41,099 nucleotides of DNA, taken from IMG/VR virus record IMGVR_UViG_3300042340_000269, positions 1-41,099 of that record; one strand, 5' to 3'. Positions 5,736 through 15,065 of the stretch are shown piece after piece. Numbering within the stretch: position 1 is the stretch's first letter; each line of letters opens with the position of its first letter. The DNA comes from a virus. The translations under genes were made by a program, and so were the position numbers. The notes beneath the pieces are model-generated. The model was not told the origin of the DNA and searched no databases. It saw only the letters and a program-made list of their open reading frames with translations.

Positions 5736-8700
5736 TCAAGGCGCGGCTGGGGCCGGCACGCCAAGCCGTTCCTCAAGCCTGGGCAACTTTGCCTCGCGCC
5801 GTGCGTTCTCGGCCTTCCAGATCGCGGCCTTTTGCGCCGAGGTCTTGGCTTGCGAGAGCGCGCGCAGATACGGGCTATCCGCCTGCATCGCGAGCCGCGG
5901 CGCCGCGTTGTCGATGTAGTTCACGAGATACTCGCTCACGCCATAGAGCGCGACTTGTTCCTTGCTCCACGGCTCGCCGGTCATGGTCCGCTTTATCATT
6001 TCTTCGCCGACCAACTGCATTTGCGCTTCCTGTTTTGCGGTCGGCGCCGCCGCTTGGTTGTAGAGTTCCGAGAGCCCCCGGTTGCTCACGCGCACCCAGC
6101 GGCCGAGGAGATTCGACACGACGGGTTGTTTCAAAAACTCTTCCAGATCCGTCAACTGTTCGCCCGGCCGTTCGTTGCGGTAGCGATAGACCACGCCGCC
6201 GGTCATGCGGGAGATCGTGCGTTTGGCCAGCTCCTCGTCGGCCTCGCCGGCATCCACGCGCGTTTGATCGAGCGCCGGCCGCCCGGTGAAATTGTCGTAG
6301 GGGTTCCGGTTCTTCACGTAATACTCGTAAAGTTCGCTCGCCGCGCCCACCCAGGGATTCTCGCCGGGCAGGTCTTGCCCTTGGTATTGGACGAATGAGC
6401 CCAACCCCTCGCCGGCCGGGGCCGAGCCCACGGAGCTTTGCAGCGATTTGCGGAGCGCCGCGTGCGCCCACCGCAGCGAGTCGGGAAACGGCAGCACGAG
6501 ATAAGCTACCTTGCCAGCCTCGCGGTCGTTCCACCCCAGCGGGATCACGAGCCCGCGCAGTTTATCGGCCTCGGGGATGCTCCGCATCATGTCGCGGTGC
6601 TCGCCGGCCTCTTCATCGGTGCCGACTAGCCCGCGCTCCATCGCCCACATGACGAGCCCGGCCGCGCCCACCGTCGCCGCAAACTTTGACCAAAACCCGC
6701 GCGGATCTTCGGTCGCCGCGCGCTTCATCGAGCGCAAAGCCTCTTTCCAAGCGTTGTAAAACAGTAGGTTCAGCCCTAGTTCCACTACGGCCGCCCACCG
6801 GCCTTTGCCCAGGAAGTTCGGCGAGCCGCCCCGCTCGCGCACGAGCTCGCGCTTCACACCCTCGGGCATATCGGGAAACTGTCGATCGAGCGCCCGCATT
6901 GATGCGATCTTCACCGTGCCCTCGAAGATTTGCCCCTGTTGCGACCACCCGCGCCAGAACGCGCGCAGCACCCGTTCGATCTTGGTCACTTCGGCGTTCC
7001 ATTGCACCGGGCTTTTGCCCAGGCGGAGGAGGATGCGCGTCATTTCGTCGGCGTGCCCCAGGTGTTCGCCGCGCGAGTCGGCGCGCGAGATCACCATTTG
7101 CCGGTCGAGCACCAGTTGCGCGACCGCATCGGGCCGGCCGTAGAAGCGCCGATAAGAGGCGAGGTAGGCGCGCGGCAGTTCGGCCAAGATCCGCGAGCCG
7201 CCGGGCAGTTGCACGGCCGCCCCCCAAATGTCCTTGGCAAACGCTACCGGCCAGAAGCCCGGATTCAGCTCGGTCAACATCGCCTTGGGCGTCGAGAGCA
7301 CAGATTGCGCGACCGCGATCATGCGCGCTTCGAGCGGGCCGCCGCTCACAAACATTTCACCGATCACGCGCGGCACATACACCGCCTCCACCTTGCCGCC
7401 GTTGAGCATGAACAGCGTCGAGACGCGGGAGTTTTGCACCTTCACCGGCTCCAGTTGCTTGCCGTTCCACCGCGTCGGCGCATCGGCGACCGAGAGCGGT
7501 TCGCGCGCGCGCAGGAAGTTTACCACGCTTTTGATCGCGAGTTGCTTGTGCGCCATCGAGATGAGCCCGAGCGCGCGGTGCATCAGTTGCACGTAGGGCG
7601 AGCGGATCTCGCCCAGGTTGCCCGTCGCCGAGTAGATTTGGCCGGCCGCCTCGTTGCCGTAGCGCACCTTTACGAGTTCTTCGATGGCGTCGAGGTTGCC
7701 GCCGGTAAAGACGCGCGCCGAGTTAAACGGCGCGTAAAATATCTCGTCGTCGATGGCCTTGGCCAGTTCCGGCGAGAGCACGCCGGAGCGGTGGAGGAGC
7801 GCGACCACTTGTTTTTCATACACCGCGCGCAGCGCAGTCTGTGCGCTCACGAGTGCGCGCCAGCGGTCGGGCCCGAGCGTGCGCTCCATCTCCGCGAGGC
7901 GCTCGCCCGAGTTCTTTGGATTCCAGCCGAGCGGAGCGGCTAGGTTGCGATAGCGCCCCTCGGTGATCCGGCGGTGAAAGAGATACTCCGCCATGTCGTC
8001 GTGCGTGAGCGAGGCCGCCGCGAGCGGCATTTCCACTTGGTTGCGCACCGCGTAGGCGAAGCCTTCCCACGCGGTCGCCCGGTATTGGAAATCGCCCAGC
8101 GCGTCGCGCGCCCGTTGGCCGGGCAGATCCTTCGGGTTGCGGCCGATTCGGCGCTCGATGGGGCCAAACTGCCGGTCAAAAAGCAGGCGCGCCATGTCGA
8201 GGTCGTCTTTGCGCGTCGTGCGCGTGGCAAACTCGTCGAGCAGGCCGCCCGCCGTTTCGTCGCGCTTGAACATATCGCGCAGGTTCATCACGCGGTCGCG
8301 GTGGATTTGCCCGCTCTTGATCGCGTTTTGCACCGCGTCGTATTCCTCGCGCAGCCCCGGCTTGACGGCCATCCATTGCAAAAACGCCTGGTAGAACTTC
8401 GGCGCACGTTGGGCCAGCGCGCGCGGGTTGTTGAAGAAAATGCTCATCGTGTCGGCCCATAGCTCGACCGAGGGCTTGAAATACTCCGGCACCTTGTCCG
8501 TGCCGCGCCACCAGGCGATTGCACCCTCCAGTTCGGCGCGGATCTCCTTTTCGCTCACGAGCCCGCGCGCTTCGAGTTCCGCCTTGAGCAGTTCGCGATA
8601 CCGCTCGCGGATGGCCTCCGGCGTCGGCGCGCCGCCGGTCGTGCGCGTCACGGTCTCCTCGACCACGCGCACCTCGCCGGTCGCCTCGCGCCGGCCAAAC

Positions 8701-11700
8701 TTTGCCGCGCGTTCGTCCACGATTCCCTTCATGGCGTTGCGCAGCACGGCAACTTTCGTTGCCCGGTCCAGCTTCGCAAACCAGTCGTAAAACTCGGGGA
8801 AATCTTCGCGCGCGAGATTCTTCACCACATCGGCGATCATGGCCGGCGTGATGGGCACCTCGCGGTAAACCTTCTCCTCCCGCCGGATCGTCTCGACGAT
8901 GGTTTGCACATCGGCCGTCAACTCTTTCTCGGCTTGCCGGCGCAGCTTGGCCAAGGCCGCCGCATCGGGCGGGGTGGAGTTGAGGCCCGGCCGGTTGGCG
9001 ATAAACGCCTTCATGTAGTGATTGAGCGAGGCGAGGCGGCCCAGGATGTTGCCCCGCTTGGTCGTCGCGTTGCCGTAGAAATCGAGGAAGTGGCCGATCT
9101 CATGCCAGAACGTCGCGAGCGCACGGGCCGGCCCCTTGGCGATAGATTCCACCTCGGCCGCGCGCACCAGCTCCTCAAACTTGGCGCGGATGGCCTCTTT
9201 CTTGTTCAGCCCCGGATTGGCCTGCTTCATCAACTCCGCCCACGCCACCGCCTGCCGCAAGAGTTCCTGTTTCTCGGCGACGGAGACCAGGTTGAACAGA
9301 TCGGCGCGGAGCTCGATCCGGCCGCTCGCCGGGTCGCCCTCTTTGTAGTAGAAGACGCCGGCCGCGTTGCCGCCCAGGGCGCGGAGCTTCTCGCGGATGG
9401 CCGGGTATTGCCCGCCGGCCATCACCTTGAAAAACTGCACCGCCTCGGGCAGTTCGATGGGCAGTTGCGTGAAATCGGGATCGTCGGCCGGGGCCGGGGC
9501 CGCGCCTTGGTTCTTCGGCGGTCCACCGGGCGCACCCATCGGCGGGGCGGCGTTGAAATCGGGCGCACCAAAGCCCTCGTATTCGCCTTCATCGGCCGGT
9601 GGCGTCGGCGCAGCCGGCTTCACCTTGGCGACTTTGAGCGCCTTGCCATCGGGGCCGCGCAGCGAGCCCTTGTCGGGGTAGAGCGAGGCATCGGGGCGCA
9701 TGATTTGCGTGCCGTATTTGGGCCCGTCGCGCAGCGTCACGTTGCCGTTCTCAGAATTGATTTGCGACACCGTGAACGTCTCGCGGTCGAGCTTGAGCGT
9801 CGCCCCTTTCGGCAGTTCTTGCGCGAGGATCTCGCGGCCGGGCCTCGATCCGCGCGCCTGGCCCATCGCGGCTTGGTAAAATCGGCCCTCCTGGTCTTCG
9901 ATGCGGCCGGCGGCCTTGTAGTTGCGCCGGTCCTCAAAGGCTTGATCGAGCGCGGCGGCGAGGGTTTGCGGGTCGGCTGTGCGCAGATCCGGCCGCTGGG
10001 CCACATCGGCGAGGTTTTGCACCCAAGTGTCCCAATTACCGCCGGGGCCGGTCGCGATGAGCTTGCGGGCCGGGCCTTGAAAAGCGTCCTTGAATCCGTT
10101 AAATTCACCGCCGCGCTGCACCTTGGGCGGGCGCGGGATGCCGCCGGCATCCATCACGGCGTCGATCAGATCCACGGTGGTGCCGTCAGGATGGCCGCCA
10201 AAGGGGCGCTCCTTGCGCACGGGGCCGGCCGGCGCTTTGGCCGCGCGGGCGGCGGCTTTGGCGAGGCGGGCATTGTCGGCGAGCGTCTTTATCCAGTTTG
10301 TGCGGAAACGCTCGGGGTTGGATTGCCTGAGCGGGGCGAGTGCGAACCATTGGTCGGCCGTCACCATGTCGGCCGGCGGCGGTTGGTCGGCGGGGATCTG
10401 GACGGCGTAGCCGCGCACGTTGTAAACATTGTGGACTTCCGGGGCGGCGGGCGTAGGGGTGATGGCACCGGGAGCCCGGGGTGCAGTCGGTCTCAACCCT
10501 TGTTCTCCCGCGACCTCTATCGGGCGTGCCGCCGGGGCCGGAACTGCAACCGGGCCCGGCGGTAGGGCAGGGGCACCCAAAAGTTTATGGTCTGCAAGGA
10601 TTGATCGCAACTGACCGAGGCGTTTCTTGCTGGCCTCGGACTCGCTGGCGAAGGCTTTGAACGCTTGCTCAATGGTTAGGTTTGGCGTGGCGCGGGCGGC
10701 CTCAACGAACTCCTGCACAACGTCCTCAAGCTCGTAAGATGCGCGACCTTCGCGGCCACCGGCGCCGCCCGCCAAATCAGAGGCGTCAACCAACTCCTCG
10801 GCAAGCGAGTCCCATTCCTTCGCGGTGTATTCGGAGATTTTGGTGGACGCGGATTTGGTGGTGGCGGATGTAGCGGCAGGCGCTTGCGGAGCCGGCGCGG
10901 CAGCCGGCGCTTGCGCGCGCGCGGCTTCGTTGGCGCGGTCGAGCGCGGTCGGGGCGGTGCCTCGCACCTCTGCGCCGAACATCTCGGCCGGCGCTTGCGT
11001 TGGCGCAACGGGCGCGACGGGCGCGCGCTGTTGCTCGCTCGCCAGATTGAAAGGCATATCACCAAACAGATCGCCACCGGGCGCGGCGGGAGCCGGTCCA
11101 GCCGGCGGAGTCATGAGGGCTTGCGCGGCGGCTTCGAGTTCCGCATCGGTCATTTCCGCCACGGGCTTGTTCGGCGCGGCCGGAGCGGCGGGTAAAGCGT
11201 TGTCTGCCTTCCTCTGCAAATCCTCAAGGTTGCGCTCGGTTTCGAGTTTTTGGGATTTGAGCACTTGCCACCGTTGGCGGGCGGGCTGGCCCTTGAGGTC
11301 GGCCCATTTCCCGGCTTCGCGAAAGCGGGAACTCGCGCGCGAGGCCGCCTGCTGCGCGTCGAGGATCTGTTGATCCAAAGGAATCTCAGGGGCTTGGTTT
11401 GCGGGTGCCGGGGCCGGCGCGCGTGCGGCTTCGATCGAGCCGACGATTTCCGAAAAACGCGAAGGCGTTGAATCAAAGGGAAACGAGCCCTTGTCGATCA
11501 TTACCTGATTGGTCGTGCCAAATTCTGAGTGTGCTACGGCACGCTCTTGGGGAGACAGGTTATCCCAACGCTCTTTTGCTCCCTGCAACCGCCGGCGCAT
11601 ATACAATGCGGCCTCCGGCGTTTCAATCCGGCCGGAAATCTGATCGTAAAACGAAGGCTCAGGGCGTTGCCCCGCCGGCACAGGCGGCACCACGGCCACG

Positions 11701-12719
11701 GGCGCGACCGGGGCGGGCGCGACCGGCACCGGGGCGCGCGGCACGATGGCCGGGGCGCTCGGCGCGGCCGGCGCCGGTGCATCGGCGAGGGGTTGGATCT
11801 GCCCGCGCGGCACCATCGCGCCCTCCTCGGCCGGGGCGTTGGGGCTCACGGGGCGGGCGTTTTGCTGGCGACCTTTCTGCAAAATGTCGGCGGCGGCTTC
11901 GCTTTCGCGATACCAGGCGCGCATCTCGTCGAAATCTTTCCCCTTAAATCCATACCGGCGCGCTTGCGCCACGAGGCCATCGCGGTCGGCCGAGGCGAGC
12001 TTGGTCACTTCGGCCGCGCGGATTCCTCCGCCGATCCCGCCGAGCAGCGCCGTGACTCCGCCCGCTTTGAGCGCCTCTTTCCAATCGAGGTCTTGCCCGC
12101 TCGCGCCCTGGTAGGCGACCGTCAAGCCCGTGCCGGCGGCCCCGGCCGCGAGCATCGGCGCGGCTACCTCGGCAGCGGCGGCGAGGCGGGGCGCATTGGC
12201 GGCAAAGGCTGGCGAAGTCACCCGGCCCACACCGGGCAAGGCGACGCCGAGGGCTTGCGTCGCACCGTAGGCGAGCGGCTCGGCGACGCCGTTATACGTG
12301 CCGCGCAGCCGATTGGCCGCATCGCGCCCGGCCGCAGCGGCTACGCCGGTCATGGCCGCAGCCGCCGGCAGGCCGTAGCCGGTCAGGGCCGTAGCCGCGC
12401 CGGCCGCCGGGCCTGGCAACGTGTCGAAGGCGGTCGCGACCGTCTCGCGCGAGGGGGTGAAGCGGGCAAGGCTCTCGCGCACGATCGGCTCCTGGGCGAT
12501 GGCGCGGCCCACGTTGCGCACGCCTTGCACCGCACCGGCACCGGCTGCGCGGGCGGTCTCGGCGAGGGTGAGATCCGGCCGCGAGGCTTGCGCGGCGGCG
12601 GTCGAGGTCGCGGCGCGGGCTGCCCCGTCGAGTTCCTCATCGGTCCACTCACTCAGGGGGATTTGCTCGCGCTCAAGTGCGCGCAGTTGAGCGTCGGACA
12701 GTTCGGAGAGCGCGGGCAT
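5736..12719 (-). CDS. 2,327-aa polyvalent internal virion protein with HEIGH metallopeptidase motif
   Basis: Very large protein. Residues about 40-240 are Ala/Gly-rich with hydrophobic helices; about 290-620 are Pro/Ala-rich linkers; residues 1206-1210 are HEIGH in WHEIGHFLDF, the HExxH zinc-metallopeptidase signature, preceded by a conserved-looking alpha/beta region; a long helical middle follows; around residues 1950-2060 a hydrophobic segment (NLLFYNAWKEALRSMKRA and following helix) resembles the LPD38 large-polyvalent-protein domain. Proteins of this type are packaged in podovirus-like heads and ejected with the DNA. Metalloprotease activity in head maturation or in the host is inferred. 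The start follows the preceding stop by 6 nt. Confidence 0.82.
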   Translation of the reverse strand: MPALSELSDAQLRALEREQIPLSEWTDEELDGAARAATSTAAAQASRPDLTLAETARAAGAGAVQGVRNVGRAIAQEPIVRESLARFTPSRETVATAFDTLPGPAAGAATALTGYGLPAAAAMTGVAAAAGRDAANRLRGTYNGVAEPLAYGATQALGVALPGVGRVTSPAFAANAPRLAAAAEVAAPMLAAGAAGTGLTVAYQGASGQDLDWKEALKAGGVTALLGGIGGGIRAAEVTKLASADRDGLVAQARRYGFKGKDFDEMRAWYRESEAAADILQKGRQQNARPVSPNAPAEEGAMVPRGQIQPLADAPAPAAPSAPAIVPRAPVPVAPAPVAPVAVVPPVPAGQRPEPSFYDQISGRIETPEAALYMRRRLQGAKERWDNLSPQERAVAHSEFGTTNQVMIDKGSFPFDSTPSRFSEIVGSIEAARAPAPAPANQAPEIPLDQQILDAQQAASRASSRFREAGKWADLKGQPARQRWQVLKSQKLETERNLEDLQRKADNALPAAPAAPNKPVAEMTDAELEAAAQALMTPPAGPAPAAPGGDLFGDMPFNLASEQQRAPVAPVAPTQAPAEMFGAEVRGTAPTALDRANEAARAQAPAAAPAPQAPAATSATTKSASTKISEYTAKEWDSLAEELVDASDLAGGAGGREGRASYELEDVVQEFVEAARATPNLTIEQAFKAFASESEASKKRLGQLRSILADHKLLGAPALPPGPVAVPAPAARPIEVAGEQGLRPTAPRAPGAITPTPAAPEVHNVYNVRGYAVQIPADQPPPADMVTADQWFALAPLRQSNPERFRTNWIKTLADNARLAKAAARAAKAPAGPVRKERPFGGHPDGTTVDLIDAVMDAGGIPRPPKVQRGGEFNGFKDAFQGPARKLIATGPGGNWDTWVQNLADVAQRPDLRTADPQTLAAALDQAFEDRRNYKAAGRIEDQEGRFYQAAMGQARGSRPGREILAQELPKGATLKLDRETFTVSQINSENGNVTLRDGPKYGTQIMRPDASLYPDKGSLRGPDGKALKVAKVKPAAPTPPADEGEYEGFGAPDFNAAPPMGAPGGPPKNQGAAPAPADDPDFTQLPIELPEAVQFFKVMAGGQYPAIREKLRALGGNAAGVFYYKEGDPASGRIELRADLFNLVSVAEKQELLRQAVAWAELMKQANPGLNKKEAIRAKFEELVRAAEVESIAKGPARALATFWHEIGHFLDFYGNATTKRGNILGRLASLNHYMKAFIANRPGLNSTPPDAAALAKLRRQAEKELTADVQTIVETIRREEKVYREVPITPAMIADVVKNLAREDFPEFYDWFAKLDRATKVAVLRNAMKGIVDERAAKFGRREATGEVRVVEETVTRTTGGAPTPEAIRERYRELLKAELEARGLVSEKEIRAELEGAIAWWRGTDKVPEYFKPSVELWADTMSIFFNNPRALAQRAPKFYQAFLQWMAVKPGLREEYDAVQNAIKSGQIHRDRVMNLRDMFKRDETAGGLLDEFATRTTRKDDLDMARLLFDRQFGPIERRIGRNPKDLPGQRARDALGDFQYRATAWEGFAYAVRNQVEMPLAAASLTHDDMAEYLFHRRITEGRYRNLAAPLGWNPKNSGERLAEMERTLGPDRWRALVSAQTALRAVYEKQVVALLHRSGVLSPELAKAIDDEIFYAPFNSARVFTGGNLDAIEELVKVRYGNEAAGQIYSATGNLGEIRSPYVQLMHRALGLISMAHKQLAIKSVVNFLRAREPLSVADAPTRWNGKQLEPVKVQNSRVSTLFMLNGGKVEAVYVPRVIGEMFVSGGPLEARMIAVAQSVLSTPKAMLTELNPGFWPVAFAKDIWGAAVQLPGGSRILAELPRAYLASYRRFYGRPDAVAQLVLDRQMVISRADSRGEHLGHADEMTRILLRLGKSPVQWNAEVTKIERVLRAFWRGWSQQGQIFEGTVKIASMRALDRQFPDMPEGVKRELVRERGGSPNFLGKGRWAAVVELGLNLLFYNAWKEALRSMKRAATEDPRGFWSKFAATVGAAGLVMWAMERGLVGTDEEAGEHRDMMRSIPEADKLRGLVIPLGWNDREAGKVAYLVLPFPDSLRWAHAALRKSLQSSVGSAPAGEGLGSFVQYQGQDLPGENPWVGAASELYEYYVKNRNPYDNFTGRPALDQTRVDAGEADEELAKRTISRMTGGVVYRYRNERPGEQLTDLEEFLKQPVVSNLLGRWVRVSNRGLSELYNQAAAPTAKQEAQMQLVGEEMIKRTMTGEPWSKEQVALYGVSEYLVNYIDNAAPRLAMQADSPYLRALSQAKTSAQKAAIWKAENARREAKLPRLEERLGVPAPAAP

Positions 12720-12725
12720 AGTGGG

Positions 12726-13958
12726 CTATTTGGCGGCGGCGGCTTGCTTGCGGCGGGCTTGCTCGGCGCGGATGGCTTCGAGCGAGTTCGGCGGGTTGCC
12801 GGCGGCGGCGGGGGTCGGGCGGGGTGTGGTCGCGCGCGAAGCGGCGGGCCGACCTTGGCCGGCGGAAAACGCCATCATGGTTTCGAGCGTCGTTGGGCGC
12901 GGCTGGGTTTCCATCGCGATCAGCTTGTCATACTCGGCGACGCCGGCCGTATCGCCGGCGGCGAGGAGGGCTGCGCGCTCGGCGCGGAGCTTGGCGAAAT
13001 TCGTTGGTGAGCCTGGCCGGGGCTCCGGCCGGTCTGCGAATTGCACGTTGCCGTTGGTCACGACGGCCGGCCGGCCGTAGAAACTTGTCTGCGTCGGCAC
13101 CTTGGCGGCGGCGGCGGCGGCGTCCTGCGCGCGTTGGCGGGCGAGGTTGGCGAGGTCGAAGAGTTGCGCGCTCGGCGCACCGTTGCGCGCTAGGGTGGCA
13201 ATCTCCGGGTCGTCGCTGTTGGCAAAATAGGATTGGGCGGCCATGTCCCCCTGGGCCCGGCGCGACGCTTCCTCGGCGGAAATGTCGGCCCCTTGCATTT
13301 GTGTGGCCATCGAGACGGCCGCTTGCTCCCCGCCGAGGCGCATCGACTGCGCTTTGCTCGCCAGATCGAGGGCGTCTTTGGCTGCATCCATGCCGGCGCG
13401 CGCGCGGGCGACGGCCGGATCAAACTTGCCGCCGGTCGCGGCGTTGAACTCGTCGGGCCGGTTATAGGCCATCGCGCCGAGGGAAAACAATTCGCTCCGC
13501 GAGGCTTGGGGAAACGACGAGCGCAAGATCGCATCGCGCGCGCTCGGGTTGCCCACGGGCAGGGGCGAGCGGGAGGGTTGCCCATCGGGGCCGAGGCCCA
13601 TGGTTTGCGCTTGGGGTTGCGCGTAGCGGCTCCCCACGTAGCTGCGCACGTCGATCCCGCCCGCGCGCGCGGCGGCATCACCGGGCGAGACGCCGGCCGG
13701 CATATCCTCGGGCGCGATGAAGCGCGGCACATCGGTGCGGGCTTGGGCGAGCCGGCCAAAGTTGGTCGCGACCGGGTTGGCAATCATGCCGGCGGGGCGG
13801 AAGCCGGCCGGCTCGCCGGCGTAGGGGTCGGGCCCGGTCACTTGGGCAAAGGCTGCGCCCGGCTCGCGGCCGGCGCGGGTTGCACGCTCGGCCGGATCGA
13901 GCGCGATGCCGAGACGTTCACGGGCTTGGGCGAGGCGGTCGGTAAAGGTGGTGGGCAT
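12726..13958 (-). CDS. probable internal virion/ejection-associated protein
   Basis: Protein of 410 aa, rich in Ala, Arg, Gln and Pro, largely helical, with disordered N- and C-terminal regions. The middle (about 150-290) holds long Ala/Met/Gln-rich helices (..RARAGMDAAKDALDLASKAQ..). No family recognised. The gene lies directly upstream of the giant LPD38-type protein (6-nt gap), where podovirus-like genomes encode other internal or ejection proteins; the virion role is inferred from position and composition only. Confidence 0.7.
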   Translation of the reverse strand: MPTTFTDRLAQARERLGIALDPAERATRAGREPGAAFAQVTGPDPYAGEPAGFRPAGMIANPVATNFGRLAQARTDVPRFIAPEDMPAGVSPGDAAARAGGIDVRSYVGSRYAQPQAQTMGLGPDGQPSRSPLPVGNPSARDAILRSSFPQASRSELFSLGAMAYNRPDEFNAATGGKFDPAVARARAGMDAAKDALDLASKAQSMRLGGEQAAVSMATQMQGADISAEEASRRAQGDMAAQSYFANSDDPEIATLARNGAPSAQLFDLANLARQRAQDAAAAAAKVPTQTSFYGRPAVVTNGNVQFADRPEPRPGSPTNFAKLRAERAALLAAGDTAGVAEYDKLIAMETQPRPTTLETMMAFSAGQGRPAASRATTPRPTPAAAGNPPNSLEAIRAEQARRKQAAAAK

Positions 13959-13995
13959 AGGAGTGTGGTGTTGAAAAAGAGTTTCGCCCGTAGTT

Positions 13996-15063
13996 TCACG
14001 GGAGCACCGCGGCGGCGGTGGTCAAGAGGGCGGTGGTTTCGAGCCAAGGTTTTTGCCGCACGCGCAGATGCCCGCGACATTCGCCCTCTGCTTCATGGTA
14101 GGCAATATGGTGCGTGTATGCGGAATCGCTGCCGCCTTTCTTCTTTTCCCAAATCACATGATCGCAGGGACAGTGAGTAATGACGTTGAGGCGCAGGCCG
14201 GCCGGGTGCCAGCGATGCCAGCACACAAAAAGATCCTCGGTCCCTTGCCCATCGTAGCCGTCAAAATCGGCGAGCGCGAGAGCTTCTGTGTTTAACAGGG
14301 TGCAGCCAAAGCCACACCAATCGCTCGGCACGACGCTGCCTTTGCCGATGGCAGGGTAAGCGTGATCGAGCCAGCCGCGCCGACGCCAACCGTGTTTTTG
14401 GATGACTTGCCAGATATTGCCGTCCGGTGGACAGGCTTTGATCTTCTTGGTTGTCTCTTCCCATCGTTTGCGGTGTTCGTCGGTGACGGGTTGCTTGGCT
14501 GCTTGCAGGGATTTGACTTCGGCCTCGTTGGCTTCCCACTCGGCTTTTAGCTCGGCCGGCAAGGCGCGCTCGGCGGGCAAGAAGTCTTCGGCGATTGGAT
14601 TCTGAGGAGTGCCAAAACCGCCGAGAAAGGCGACGTTGGGATAAGGACAGGTGGAAATGGAGTAGTAACCATTATCAAACTCCAGCATCGAGAGCATACA
14701 GCGCAGGGCGTTGGCGGGCGGCAACACATCGGAATCCAGCGACCACACCTGAGTTGCCCTGAGTTGCCGGCAAAGGGTAAACGCCTCGGCTCGCATGGTG
14801 GCGATCAGCATTTGGGCCGGCACCTTGTAGTTTTCGCCGCCTTCGGTGAGCGCGGGGTTGGCGGCGCGGATGATCTTCCAGCCGGCCGGCATGATGGCTT
14901 CGTAAACCTTGGCGATTTCTTTCAGCTCTTTGGAATCGTCTCCGATCAAAGCGATGTGGCCGGGCGCAACCTTGGCGGCGGCGACATTGGCGGCGACGCG
15001 GCGCGCTTGGGCGCGCATCGCGTAGGTGTAGGACTTGGTGGCGCAGATTGTGATGACGAGCAT
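13996..15063 (-). CDS. GT-A-fold glycosyltransferase (family 2-like)
   Basis: Protein of 355 aa. A Rossmann-like start (MLVITICATKSY..) and helix region lead to WSLDSDVLPP with the DxD metal/nucleotide-sugar motif at residues 110-112. Later landmarks are a Trp/His segment, GFGCTLL (251-257), the acidic GTEDLF (274-279) as candidate catalytic ED motif, and a C-terminal His (about 297-302) of the kind that closes GT-A active sites. A central charged helical insertion (about 165-210) is unusual. It would transfer a sugar from an activated donor, but the acceptor is unknown. Its gene follows the extremely Ser/Thr-rich 823-aa protein by 2 nt, so that virion protein is a good candidate; DNA or host surface glycan modification are alternatives. 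Confidence 0.75.
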   Translation of the reverse strand: MLVITICATKSYTYAMRAQARRVAANVAAAKVAPGHIALIGDDSKELKEIAKVYEAIMPAGWKIIRAANPALTEGGENYKVPAQMLIATMRAEAFTLCRQLRATQVWSLDSDVLPPANALRCMLSMLEFDNGYYSISTCPYPNVAFLGGFGTPQNPIAEDFLPAERALPAELKAEWEANEAEVKSLQAAKQPVTDEHRKRWEETTKKIKACPPDGNIWQVIQKHGWRRRGWLDHAYPAIGKGSVVPSDWCGFGCTLLNTEALALADFDGYDGQGTEDLFVCWHRWHPAGLRLNVITHCPCDHVIWEKKKGGSDSAYTHHIAYHEAEGECRGHLRVRQKPWLETTALLTTAAAVLP

Positions 15064-15065
15064 GG

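Noticed and set aside
8904-10565. 553-aa plus-strand open frame
   Set aside because: It lies antisense to the giant virion gene, is Arg/Gly-rich without motif, and is a typical shadow in G+C-rich DNA.
11529-13010. 493-aa plus-strand open frame
   Set aside because: Antisense to two tightly spaced minus-strand genes; composition is Gly/Arg-rich and no domain or start signal is seen.
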